This document shows positions 8,416 through 15,705 of a stretch of 64,000 bases of DNA, piece by piece (position 1 is the stretch's first letter; the number at the start of each line of letters is the position of its first letter). Where the stretch lies: assembly GCA_046290495.1 (NCBI GenBank), contig JBKAGT010000006.1:248001-312000 (forward strand). Reading direction: 5' to 3'. Made by a program: the position numbers and the translations under genes. This DNA comes from PGYR01 sp046290495 (lineage in GTDB: Bacteria > Bacteroidota > Ignavibacteria > Kapaibacteriales > UBA2268). The notes below the pieces were generated by a model. That model made no database searches and was not told the DNA's origin. It saw only the letters and a list, made by a program, of their open reading frames with translations.

Positions 8416-9057
8416 TTAAAAAATAGAAGTTGAAGGAACTTTGAAACCTATGTTTATTACATGCGAGATATTACTATTAAATTGGGTAGTATTATCTATT
8501 GGTGCAAAACCATTTTGAAAGTTATAATCTAGAATGAAGTATAATCCTATTGAAGTTGTATATGTGAAGGTTGCACCTAATATTATACCATAATTACTGT
8601 TAGGAATAAAGGAATTTGTATTAACTATTGAAGAATTAATTAAAAAACTATAAAAACCACCCAATTGTATCCTAAAAATAATTTCTTCATCGAGAAATCT
8701 AAATAACTCTTGGTGATATTTAATTGGAAATGTAAGATAACCAGCATTTATATTTTTAGATTCCTTATTATTTCTTTTTATATTAAAATTTTTTGACTCA
8801 TAACTTAAGCCATAAAGAATGCTTTTTTCCCAATTGTTAATAGGTCGAATAAATGACTCAATTTCTAAACCAATTTGATACGAAGTGTTTAAATTAATTG
8901 TATGCTCCGAATAGTTAACTTTTGATAGGTTCACACCAGAATTTAGACCAACATAAAATGGTATAGGAGTATAACATTTTGTTAAAGGACTCTCTCCCTG
9001 AGCAAAAACAAAGCTCAAGGTAGAAAAGAATAATAATATGGTAAGCAGAAATTTAAT
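8416..9057 (-). CDS. Outer-membrane beta-barrel protein, paralog B (apparent ATT start)
   Basis: This is a close paralog of the downstream barrel gene. The only conventional start (TTG at 9016-9018) would leave just eight residues before the signal-peptidase site. The frame stays open upstream and encodes the rest of a signal peptide (KFLLTILLFFSTLSFVFAQ) that matches paralog A. Aligning the two puts the start at ATT (9055-9057), which gives exactly 213 residues, the same length as paralog A. No ATG, GTG or TTG lies between that point and the preceding in-frame stop. Either a rare ATT start is used, or the start codon has been lost and the gene is failing. Function is as for paralog A. Confidence 0.7.
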   Translation of the reverse strand: MKFLLTILLFFSTLSFVFAQGESPLTKCYTPIPFYVGLNSGVNLSKVNYSEHTINLNTSYQIGLEIESFIRPINNWEKSILYGLSYESKNFNIKRNNKESKNINAGYLTFPIKYHQELFRFLDEEIIFRIQLGGFYSFLINSSIVNTNSFIPNSNYGIILGATFTYTTSIGLYFILDYNFQNGFAPIDNTTQFNSNISHVINIGFKVPSTSIF

Positions 9058-9094
9058 AATCCAACCTGTTATTTAAAACTATTTATCAAGATAC

Positions 9095-9128
9095 AAAAAA
9101 AAAGAGTATTCTAAAAAAAATACTCTTT
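9095..9128 (-). terminator. Intrinsic terminator after the SDR gene
   Basis: A 10-bp stem AAAGAGTATT/AATACTCTTT (9101-9110 with 9119-9128) with an 8-base loop is followed on the minus strand by a run of nine T. It lies 25 bases past the stop codon of the SDR gene and ends the hutU-SDR transcript. Confidence 0.8.
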
Positions 9129-9153
9129 GTAATATATCTATATCTTGTTTTAG

Positions 9154-9762
9154 CTACTTTGGCTCGTATCCCTCAAGGTAAACAACATCGCCATTTTTTG
9201 CATTGCCGATTGCATTCCAATACATATCGGACACCTTGTCTGTGTTTGGCCATGGTGTTTTGTCCATTTCCATTCTCTCAGCTGTTTCAGATAATAGTGG
9301 GGGATGTGATACAATTACTCTTCTTCCGTCTTCTATATCTTTAGTTGCTCCAAGTGCGAATCCTTCTAGTCCTTTGTTTACAGCTGCTAAGACAGATGTA
9401 GATGGCCATGGGTCATAAGCAAACATACCACCAGTTAGTATGACAGCTCCATTTTCATTTAGCTTTTCTAATGCCTTTTGAGCTACTCTTATCTGCCCAC
9501 CTAGCTTGCTATTGAAACTTAGTTGTAGCTTCTCTTCATCAATCTCGCTGATAGGCGTAAACGCTGCACTACCAGCTGCACAAACTACAGCATCAACAGA
9601 GTCGATATTTGCAAAAAATGCGTTCACTGAATTTGGGTCATTGATATCAATTTTATGTTCTCCATTTCTAGAAGCAGCTATTACTTCGTAACCCTCTTTT
9701 TCTAACCTATTTACTATTCCTTTTCCTATTGTACCTGTTGCACCTATTACTATTGCTTTCAT
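9154..9762 (-). CDS. Atypical short-chain dehydrogenase/reductase
   Basis: The 202-residue Rossmann protein has the nucleotide-binding motif GATGTIGKG at residues 7-15 and an AAG motif at 62-64 (CAAGSA). The lysine expected in the catalytic YxxxK is present (Lys130 in AAVNK), but the tyrosine position holds Ala126, so classical SDR catalysis looks impaired. It may bind NAD(P) and act differently, or act on an unusual substrate. It is short for the family. Its start lies 1 base after the urocanate hydratase gene, so the two are co-transcribed; whether it joins histidine breakdown is not shown by the sequence. Confidence 0.85.
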   Translation of the reverse strand: MKAIVIGATGTIGKGIVNRLEKEGYEVIAASRNGEHKIDINDPNSVNAFFANIDSVDAVVCAAGSAAFTPISEIDEEKLQLSFNSKLGGQIRVAQKALEKLNENGAVILTGGMFAYDPWPSTSVLAAVNKGLEGFALGATKDIEDGRRVIVSHPPLLSETAERMEMDKTPWPNTDKVSDMYWNAIGNAKNGDVVYLEGYEPK

Positions 9763-9763
9763 T

Positions 9764-11422
9764 TTATCTATCCATAGGTATTAATATATTATTATCTTTT
9801 GCATTCTGTCTAGCTCTGTCGTATCCAGCATCTGTGTGTCTTAATATTCCCATTAGTGGGTCGTAAGTTAGCACTCTTTCTAATCTTCCTTTAGCTTCGG
9901 CTGTTCCATCTGCAACAACTACCATTCCAGCATGTTGTGATAGACCCATACCTACACCACCGCCGTGGTGAAGTGATACCCAAGTTGCACCACCAATGGA
10001 GTTTAGTGCGAAGTTCAAGAATACCCAGTCAGAAACAGCATCTGAGCCATCTTTCATTCCTTCAGTCTCTCTATAAGGAGATGCAACAGAGCCACAATCC
10101 AAGTGATCGCGACCAATAGCTATTGGTGCAGATACTTTACCAGAAGCTACTAATTCATTGAAAAGCAATCCTGCTTTCTTTCTATCACCATAGCCCAACC
10201 AACAGATACGCGAAGGCAGAGCTTGGTAACCAATGTTGGCTGCTGCATTGTCTATCCATCTGTGCATTGGTTCGTCATTAGGGAATAGGTTTTTGATTGC
10301 TTCATCAGTTACAGCTATATCATCAGGGTTGCCAGATAGTGCCACCCAGCGGAAAGGCCCTTTGCCATCACAAAATAATGGTCTTATATATTCTGGAACG
10401 AATCCTTTGAACGAGAATGCGTCTTTGTAGCCACCTTTGTCCTGTGCTATACCACGAATATTATTTCCATAATCAAACACAACTGAGCCACGCTTTTGGA
10501 ATTCAACCATTGTCTCTACGTGCTTGGCAATTGATTTGTAAACCTCGTCTAAATATTTGTCAGGGTTTTCTACTCTTAGTTTATCGCCTTCTTCCATAGT
10601 GTAACCAGCTGGATAATAGCCATTCAATGGGTCATGAGCTGAAGTCTGATCAGTTACTACGTCAGGGATTATGCCACGGTTCAAAAGCTCGGGTAATATC
10701 TCGGCTGTGTTGCCAATTAGCCCGATTGATTTAGCTTCTTTGTTCTGCTTTGCTTCTTCCATTATTCTAAGAGCTTCGTCTAAGCTATCAACTTTCACAT
10801 CGCAATAACCATCGTGTATACGCTTGTCTATTCTCTTTTCGTCAATCTCAACTGTTATAGATGCAGCACCTGCAAACTTAGCCGCTAATGGTTGAGCACC
10901 ACCCATTCCGCCCATACCGCCAGTAAGTAGAAATCTACCAGCAAGTGAACCTCCAAAGTGTTGTCTAGCACACTCAGCAAAAGTCTCGTAAGTTCCTTGG
11001 ACAATACCCTGCGTACCGATATAAATCCAACTACCAGCAGTCATTTGTCCGTACATCATTAGTCCTTGCTTGTCTAACTCACGGAAGTGTTCCCAGTTTG
11101 CCCAATTAGGCACTAAGTTCGAATTTGCTATTATAACTCTAGGAGCAGTAGTGTGAGTTTTTGCAACTCCTACTGGCTTACCAGATTGTACTAACAATGT
11201 TTCATCTACATCCATATTTTTAAGAGTGCTAGTAATAGCATCGAAGCTTTCCCAATTTCTTGCAGCTTTTCCAAGACCACCATACACAATTAACTCTTCT
11301 GGCTTTTCAGCATTTTCAGGATCCAAATTGTGATGAATCATTCTATATGCGGCTTCTATTTGCCAGTTTTTACATGTCAAGTCTGTGCCTTTTGGCACTT
11401 TTACGGTTCTCATATTTGTCAT
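9764..11422 (-). CDS. hutU: Urocanate hydratase
   Basis: This 552-residue cytoplasmic enzyme adds water to urocanate to give 4-imidazolone-5-propanoate, the second step of histidine degradation, using tightly bound NAD+. The NAD-binding GGMGGMGGAQ is at 168-177, the conserved RICWLGYGDR with the family's key Cys (Cys407) is at 405-414, and the length is that of the family. The characteristic start VYGGLGKAARNW (47-58) is intact. No histidine ammonia-lyase, imidazolonepropionase or hut regulator lies in the window, so the pathway genes are dispersed. An atypical SDR gene follows after 1 base. A 9-bp inverted repeat lies about 150 bases upstream. Confidence 0.97.
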   Translation of the reverse strand: MTNMRTVKVPKGTDLTCKNWQIEAAYRMIHHNLDPENAEKPEELIVYGGLGKAARNWESFDAITSTLKNMDVDETLLVQSGKPVGVAKTHTTAPRVIIANSNLVPNWANWEHFRELDKQGLMMYGQMTAGSWIYIGTQGIVQGTYETFAECARQHFGGSLAGRFLLTGGMGGMGGAQPLAAKFAGAASITVEIDEKRIDKRIHDGYCDVKVDSLDEALRIMEEAKQNKEAKSIGLIGNTAEILPELLNRGIIPDVVTDQTSAHDPLNGYYPAGYTMEEGDKLRVENPDKYLDEVYKSIAKHVETMVEFQKRGSVVFDYGNNIRGIAQDKGGYKDAFSFKGFVPEYIRPLFCDGKGPFRWVALSGNPDDIAVTDEAIKNLFPNDEPMHRWIDNAAANIGYQALPSRICWLGYGDRKKAGLLFNELVASGKVSAPIAIGRDHLDCGSVASPYRETEGMKDGSDAVSDWVFLNFALNSIGGATWVSLHHGGGVGMGLSQHAGMVVVADGTAEAKGRLERVLTYDPLMGILRHTDAGYDRARQNAKDNNILIPMDR

Positions 11423-11572
11423 TTTGATTTCCTAATTACTTTTAATTTCATTCACTTGAAGACCACAAAAATAAGAATTTATTTTATACTTTTTTTGGCA
11501 TTGTAATTGTGGTATTCCAATTAGTCATAACTCAATCGAGAGTTTTAAAAAACACGAATATAATTCGATTAG

Positions 11573-11614
11573 TCAGAGCTGGGCAACTCCCCCCAAATAA
11601 ATGTTCAGCTCTGA
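11573..11614. promoter_or_regulatory. Long inverted repeat upstream of hutU
   Basis: The perfect 9-bp arms TCAGAGCTG and CAGCTCTGA (11573-11581 and 11606-11614) flank a 24-base centre containing a run of six C. It lies between the 3' end of the nitroreductase gene and the start of hutU, both on the minus strand. No T tract follows on the minus strand, so it is a poor terminator. A two-site operator for hutU, or an mRNA hairpin after the nitroreductase gene, are the two readings. Confidence 0.4.
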
Positions 11615-11633
11615 ACTTCCTCTTTCAAACATA

Positions 11634-12233
11634 TTATAATGATACTAATACCTTGTTAGCATCTATTCTAGATTTAGGTATTTTAGTTGGTTGATTAAAA
11701 TCACTTTCATCTCTGTAACCAATAGCTACAGCTACTAAGGTAGAGTAGTCATCATTTTCTAATACTTTATCATAACCTAATGGATATATGCCTTCCATTG
11801 GTGTAGCATCTATACCCATATTAGCACAAGCACTGAGGAAAACACCTAGTGATAAATAGACTTGCTTCGAAAGCCAAATCTTTATTTCTTCATCATTTTT
11901 GATTTTGATAAATTCCCTGTAATAATTAGCAGCTCCTGTAGAAACTTCATCTTGTAACTGAGATTCGAGTAGGTCGAGATTGTCAACTCGGCTGAATACA
12001 ACTACCGTATCGCAATCAGTGACCTTTTGTGAATTAGATAACGATACAGCAGAGAGCTTTTCTTTTAGCTCTTGGTCTCTTACAAATGTGAATTTCCAAG
12101 GTTGACTATTAATCGATGATGGAGAGAGTCTGAGAACTTCCTGCAAGTCACTTATGTCTTTTTCACTAATCTTTTTATTGGGATTGTAAACTTTTGTGGT
12201 GTACCTTTGTTGCATTGCTTTTACAAATGACAT
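11634..12233 (-). CDS. Nitroreductase family protein (NfsB-like)
   Basis: This 199-residue FMN-dependent flavoenzyme reduces nitroaromatics or quinones with NAD(P)H. The N-terminal FMN-phosphate-binding region (QRYTTKVYN, about residues 9-17) and the SPSSINSQPWKF block (37-48) are typical of the NfsB/DrgA branch. The C-terminal half carries the usual GIDATPMEGI segment (about 138-147). It is transcribed divergently from the YCII/old-yellow-enzyme/MarR genes, sharing a 145-base promoter region. That placement suggests joint control in an electrophile or redox stress response; that is inference. Confidence 0.92.
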   Translation of the reverse strand: MSFVKAMQQRYTTKVYNPNKKISEKDISDLQEVLRLSPSSINSQPWKFTFVRDQELKEKLSAVSLSNSQKVTDCDTVVVFSRVDNLDLLESQLQDEVSTGAANYYREFIKIKNDEEIKIWLSKQVYLSLGVFLSACANMGIDATPMEGIYPLGYDKVLENDDYSTLVAVAIGYRDESDFNQPTKIPKSRIDANKVLVSL

Positions 12234-12308
12234 CGTATTTTCTCTTCATTAATTATACTATTTATGTAGTAGTTACTAACTTTCAATTTCCATAACGGTC
12301 ATAATCGA

Positions 12309-12328
12309 TAGTTGTTTTGTTAACAAAA
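12309..12328. promoter_or_regulatory. Candidate MarR half-site and palindrome in divergent promoter
   Basis: In the region between the nitroreductase and YCII genes, TAGTTGT (12309-12315) repeats exactly the left arm of the palindrome that overlaps the marR start codon at 13941. It runs into a perfect 14-bp palindrome, TTTTGTTAACAAAA (12315-12328). This makes the region a good candidate for control of both divergent transcripts by the MarR protein encoded downstream. The second arm matches at only 4 of 7 positions, so the call is tentative. Confidence 0.35.
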
Positions 12329-12378
12329 TAAATTAAATTATTTTTAAATATTATATAAACAACAAGAAAGGAGAAAAA

Positions 12379-12777
12379 ATGAAGAGGACGATAATTACTG
12401 TATTAATCACATTTGTTATCACAACAATCAGCTATTACTCACTTAGGTCTGAAGATGACCCTGCTGCAAAATATGGACTGAAGACTTATTACCTTGTACT
12501 GTTGAAGAAAGGTGAGAATAGAAATCAACCAAAAGAAGAAGCAATGAAATTGCAAAAAGCTCACTTAAACAATATTTCTCGCCTTGCAGAGTTAGGTAAG
12601 ATTGTAATTGCTGGACCTTTGTTAGACAATTCAGAAATTAGAGGAATATTTATATTCGATGCTGAAAGTCAAGAGGAAGTGGTGGAGCTTTGTGCTACTG
12701 ACCCAGCAATAAAGGCTGGCAGATTGATAGCTGAGGTTCATCCTTGGATGTCTGAGCCAGGTAATTGCTTACCCTAA
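12379..12777 (+). CDS. YCII-domain protein with N-terminal membrane/signal segment
   Basis: The 132-residue protein starts with a hydrophobic segment (residues 4-22) that could be a signal peptide or membrane anchor. A YCII (ferredoxin-like alpha+beta) domain follows from about residue 37 to 127: YYLVLLKKG, QKAHLNNISRLAELGKIVIAGPL, and a C-terminal EVHPWM. The conserved His (His57 in KAHL) and a downstream Asp of the family are present. YCII proteins are usually cytoplasmic and poorly characterised, so an exported version is unusual. A good ribosome site (AGGAG) precedes the ATG. It is followed after 15 bases by the old yellow enzyme gene, and probably shares its operon. Confidence 0.85.
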   Translation: MKRTIITVLITFVITTISYYSLRSEDDPAAKYGLKTYYLVLLKKGENRNQPKEEAMKLQKAHLNNISRLAELGKIVIAGPLLDNSEIRGIFIFDAESQEEVVELCATDPAIKAGRLIAEVHPWMSEPGNCLP

Positions 12778-12792
12778 CAAAAGTGAGATTAA

Positions 12793-13884
12793 ATGAAAAA
12801 ATTATTGACTCCTATTACATTAGGAAACACCGAAATCCCGAACAGAGTTGCTATGGCACCTCTTACTAGATGCCGTTCAGATAGAAGCGGTTTAGCAAAT
12901 GAACTAATGGCAGAATATTATTCACAAAGGGCGAGTGCTGGATTGATAATATCTGAAGCAACGAATATCAGCCCAATTGCAGTTGGCTATATGAACACAC
13001 CTGGTATTTGGTCTGACGAACATGTAGAAGCATGGAAACCTGCAACAGAAGCTGTAAGAAAAAATGGGGGCCATTTTTATCTTCAGCTATGGCACACTGG
13101 TAGGTCATCACACCCAGATTTCCATGAAGGTGAATTGCCTGTTTCAGCTTCAAATATTAACTCTGGAGGTTCAGTTTATACTTATGATGGTCTAAAGCCA
13201 AAAGTTGACCCACGACCTTTAACATTAGAGGATATAGAATCTACAATTCAAGATTATGTGACAGCGGCAAATAACGCCATTAAAGCTGGATTCGATGGAG
13301 TAGAAATACATGGTGCTAATGGTTATCTTATAGACCAATTTATCTGCTCTGGTTCGAATGATAGAACAGATAAATACGGTGGTAGCATAGAGAATAGATG
13401 TAGATTCGCTCTTGATGTGGTAAAAGCTGTTTCAGAGAGTATCGGAAGTAAAAGAACAGCAATAAGACTATCACCTAGTGGTACATTCAATGGTATGTTC
13501 GATGAGACTCCAGTAGAGACTTTTAGTTATTTGGTCAAGGAGTTAAATAAGTTCAATTTGTCATATCTTCATATTATGGAGCCTTATGCACCTCCAGGTA
13601 AGACTTATGTCCCGCAGGAAAAGTATTTACAAGACAGAGAGGTAACTCCTCATTTCCGCACGTTATATGATGGTACTTTAATCACGAATAGCGGCTATGA
13701 TATAGAGGAAGCTGAACAGATATTGCAGGATGGAATAGCTGATATAGTAGCATTTGGGAAATTGATGTTAGCAAACCCTGACCTTGTAAAAAGAATAGAG
13801 AAAGAAGCCGAATTAAATGATTGGAATGTCCGAACATTTTATAAAGGTGGTAGCAAGGGATATACAGACTATCCTTTTTTGTAA
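12793..13884 (+). CDS. Old yellow enzyme family alkene reductase (NemA-like)
   Basis: This 363-residue FMN-dependent TIM-barrel enzyme reduces activated C=C bonds or nitro esters with NAD(P)H. The FMN-binding APLTRCRS (22-29), the QLWHTGR block (98-104) and the substrate-binding His173/Asn176 with catalytic Tyr178 in HGANGYL (173-179) are all present. DQFICSGSNDRTDKYGGSIENR (181-202) is the classic OYE signature. Length matches N-ethylmaleimide reductase. It lies between a YCII gene and a MarR regulator, a typical setting for electrophile-inducible OYEs. Confidence 0.95.
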   Translation: MKKLLTPITLGNTEIPNRVAMAPLTRCRSDRSGLANELMAEYYSQRASAGLIISEATNISPIAVGYMNTPGIWSDEHVEAWKPATEAVRKNGGHFYLQLWHTGRSSHPDFHEGELPVSASNINSGGSVYTYDGLKPKVDPRPLTLEDIESTIQDYVTAANNAIKAGFDGVEIHGANGYLIDQFICSGSNDRTDKYGGSIENRCRFALDVVKAVSESIGSKRTAIRLSPSGTFNGMFDETPVETFSYLVKELNKFNLSYLHIMEPYAPPGKTYVPQEKYLQDREVTPHFRTLYDGTLITNSGYDIEEAEQILQDGIADIVAFGKLMLANPDLVKRIEKEAELNDWNVRTFYKGGSKGYTDYPFL

Positions 13885-13940
13885 ATTTTTTATTATATTA
13901 AGCAACCTATTATTACAATAGATTTTATTCACAAACGTAA

Positions 13941-13958
13941 TAGTTGTTATGACAACTA
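13941..13958. promoter_or_regulatory. Palindromic operator overlapping the marR start codon
   Basis: The perfect inverted repeat TAGTTGT-tatg-ACAACTA (7-bp arms, 4-base spacer) has the marR ATG (13949-13951) inside its spacer. Size and symmetry fit the 16-20 bp sites bound by MarR dimers, so the protein probably represses its own synthesis here. One exact arm recurs in the nitroreductase/YCII promoter region. Confidence 0.55.
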
Positions 13959-14395
13959 AAATTAACAATATTTCTAAAAATTCTATCGGCTATCTTACTG
14001 GTATAGCATATAGAGCTATTAATAGAACTTTGAGTAATAACTTGAAGTCAGAAGGGAACAAAATTACTTCTGAACAATATGGAATACTCAAACAATTGTG
14101 GTCAAAGCAAGGTTTGACACAATTGGATATAGCTAAAGCAACCCACAAGGATAAGCCAGGAATAACTAGACTCCTAAACAACCTTGAGCAAAAAGGTCTA
14201 ATAGAACGCAGAGTCAACAAAGATGATAAACGCTGCAACAAAATTTACTTGACGAAAGCAGGTAAAAAATTAGAGAAAAGTTCTATTGAAATTGGTCTCA
14301 AAACCAGAGAGCAAGCACTAGAAGGGGTTAATACTAAGGAGTTAGAAATTTGTAAGAAAGTACTTTGGGAAATAAGTAGAAATCTAGAAGAATAA
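13949..14395 (+). CDS. MarR family transcriptional regulator
   Basis: The 148-residue winged-helix protein has the MarR layout. An N-terminal dimerisation helix (GYLTGIAYRAINRTLSNNL) is followed by a helix-turn-helix (LTQLDIAKATHKDKPGITRLLNNLEQKGLI, about 50-79). The wing ERRVNKDDKRCNKIYLT comes next, then C-terminal dimerisation helices. A single Cys in the wing (about residue 91) could be a redox or electrophile sensor; this is speculation. The gene follows the old yellow enzyme gene by 64 bases and precedes yceI by 31 bases. A perfect palindrome overlaps its start codon, suggesting autorepression. Confidence 0.92.
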   Translation: MTTKINNISKNSIGYLTGIAYRAINRTLSNNLKSEGNKITSEQYGILKQLWSKQGLTQLDIAKATHKDKPGITRLLNNLEQKGLIERRVNKDDKRCNKIYLTKAGKKLEKSSIEIGLKTREQALEGVNTKELEICKKVLWEISRNLEE

Positions 14396-14426
14396 ATTTA
14401 TTTAATAATAATAGGAGTTTAAAAAA

Positions 14427-15014
14427 ATGTACAAATTAATTTTATCTACAATCGCACTTGGTTTATTTGCAATGACAAATATCAATGCTGCTGAGTATGA
14501 GGTAGACACAAAGAAAACAAAAGTAAAATGGCATGCAGAAAAAGTAACTGGTGAACACGATGGCTATGTAAGTGTAAAATCAGGCAGTCTTGAATATTCA
14601 GATGGTGAGTTAGAAGACGGTGAATTTGTGATTGATATGACGTCAATTGTTAATACTGATATAGAAGACAAAGGGTATAGAGCAAAATTAGAAAATCACT
14701 TAAAATCTGATGATTTCTTTTCTGTTGAGAAATATCCAGAAGCAATGTTTGAAATAACCGAAGTTAAAACAGTATCTGGTCAAACTACTGTTTATGGTGA
14801 AATGACAATAAAAGGTAAAACAAAAAAGATCTCATTTCCTGCTGAAATTTCAGCAAGTGAAGACGCTTTGACTGCAACAGCAACAATCACTTTAGACAGA
14901 TCAAATTATAATGTAAAGTACAATTCAAAAAGCTTTTTCGATATTGAAGCGCTTGGTGATAAAATGATTTATGATGAGTTTACAATTACTCTTCATTTAG
15001 TTGCTAAAAAATAA
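14427..15014 (+). CDS. YceI family periplasmic lipid-binding protein
   Basis: The 195-residue protein has a signal peptide (residues 1-21, cleavage after INA). A YceI lipocalin-like barrel follows: YEVDTKKTKVKWHAEKV, SGSLEYSDGELEDGEFVIDMTSI, LKSDDFFSVEKYPEAMFEI and a C-terminal DEFTITLHL strand. YceI proteins bind isoprenoid or amide-type lipids in the periplasm and are often stress-induced. Placement right after marR (31 bases, same strand, with an AGGAG ribosome site) suggests that it is part of the same regulon. A bidirectional terminator follows. Confidence 0.93.
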   Translation: MYKLILSTIALGLFAMTNINAAEYEVDTKKTKVKWHAEKVTGEHDGYVSVKSGSLEYSDGELEDGEFVIDMTSIVNTDIEDKGYRAKLENHLKSDDFFSVEKYPEAMFEITEVKTVSGQTTVYGEMTIKGKTKKISFPAEISASEDALTATATITLDRSNYNVKYNSKSFFDIEALGDKMIYDEFTITLHLVAKK

Positions 15015-15040
15015 TTAACTCGCAATTAGAATTAAAAAAT

Positions 15041-15072
15041 AAATAAACCGAGCTTTACGTCTCGGTTTATTT
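15041..15072. terminator. Bidirectional terminator between yceI and rrf2
   Basis: A 12-bp stem AAATAAACCGAG/CTCGGTTTATTT (15041-15052 with 15061-15072) with an 8-base loop lies between converging genes. A-rich sequence before and T-rich sequence after the stem lets it work in both directions. Confidence 0.88.
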
Positions 15073-15074
15073 TG

Positions 15075-15545
15075 TTATTTCTTCTTCAAATTTAGTATTT
15101 CATCTTGGTTCAATGTCCGAAGTCTGAGTCCTGCACTTTTCACGTTTTCCGCTAAGTTACCTAAGCTTTCTCTTTCGAATAGCTCCTTTAGTTTGGTTCT
15201 GTGCACGGTCCAATTATCATGTAGCGGGCAAGGCTTATATACACCGCAACCTTCTAATCCTAATGCACACTCATCAAATAATTCCATACCGTCTATAGCT
15301 GCAATTATTTCTAATAATTTGATGTCATATATATCTCTAGAAAATTTGACGCCCCCTTTGGGTCCTTTGTGCGATAGCAGAAGACCTTCATTAGTCAATT
15401 GCTGAAGTATCTTAGTAAGGAAGTGCGCAGATAAATTCAAATCTTTTGCAACTTTACTGATAGAAATATATCCTTCCTTGGCCTCTGAAGCAATGAAGAT
15501 AGAGGATCTAATTCCGTAAACACAAGACTTTGATAATAGTGCCAT
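15075..15545 (-). CDS. Rrf2 family regulator with three-Cys Fe-S motif, paralog 1
   Basis: The 156-residue winged-helix protein has the Rrf2 layout: SKSCVYGIRSSIFIA at the start, a recognition helix (LSAHFLTKILQQL, 38-50) and the wing HKGPKGGVKFSR. Cys93, Cys100 and Cys106 (CALGLEGC, PCPLH) are spaced as the Fe-S cluster ligands of IscR/NsrR-type regulators. It is strikingly similar to the Rrf2 gene heading the nos operon at 37243, including a Cys8 outside the cluster motif. It stands alone. A palindrome (15567-15582) sits just upstream of its start, so autoregulation is likely. It may sense NO, oxygen or Fe-S status; which one cannot be told from sequence. Confidence 0.92.
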   Translation of the reverse strand: MALLSKSCVYGIRSSIFIASEAKEGYISISKVAKDLNLSAHFLTKILQQLTNEGLLLSHKGPKGGVKFSRDIYDIKLLEIIAAIDGMELFDECALGLEGCGVYKPCPLHDNWTVHRTKLKELFERESLGNLAENVKSAGLRLRTLNQDEILNLKKK

Positions 15546-15566
15546 AATTATGTACTTTTAGATATA

Positions 15567-15582
15567 AAGATAATAATATCTT
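15567..15582. promoter_or_regulatory. Palindrome in the rrf2 paralog 1 promoter
   Basis: The perfect inverted repeat AAGATA-ataa-TATCTT lies 22 bases upstream of the start codon of the minus-strand Rrf2 gene. Rrf2 regulators often repress themselves from such sites. The repeat is short and AT-rich, so chance cannot be ruled out, and no copy was seen before the nos operon. Confidence 0.3.
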
Positions 15583-15705
15583 ATTTATCTTAATTTTTGA
15601 ATTTGGAAAGAAATTAATTTAACAAACAACTAATTATAATTCAAATAAAATATAGGTTTTAGAGAATAAAGGTTACGGATTCAACATGGTATTGGTTGAA
15701 GATTA

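Noticed and set aside
11509..11694. Plus-strand 61-residue frame between hutU and nitroreductase
   Set aside because: Its composition is not protein-like and it overlaps both the inverted repeat and the 3' end of the nitroreductase gene.
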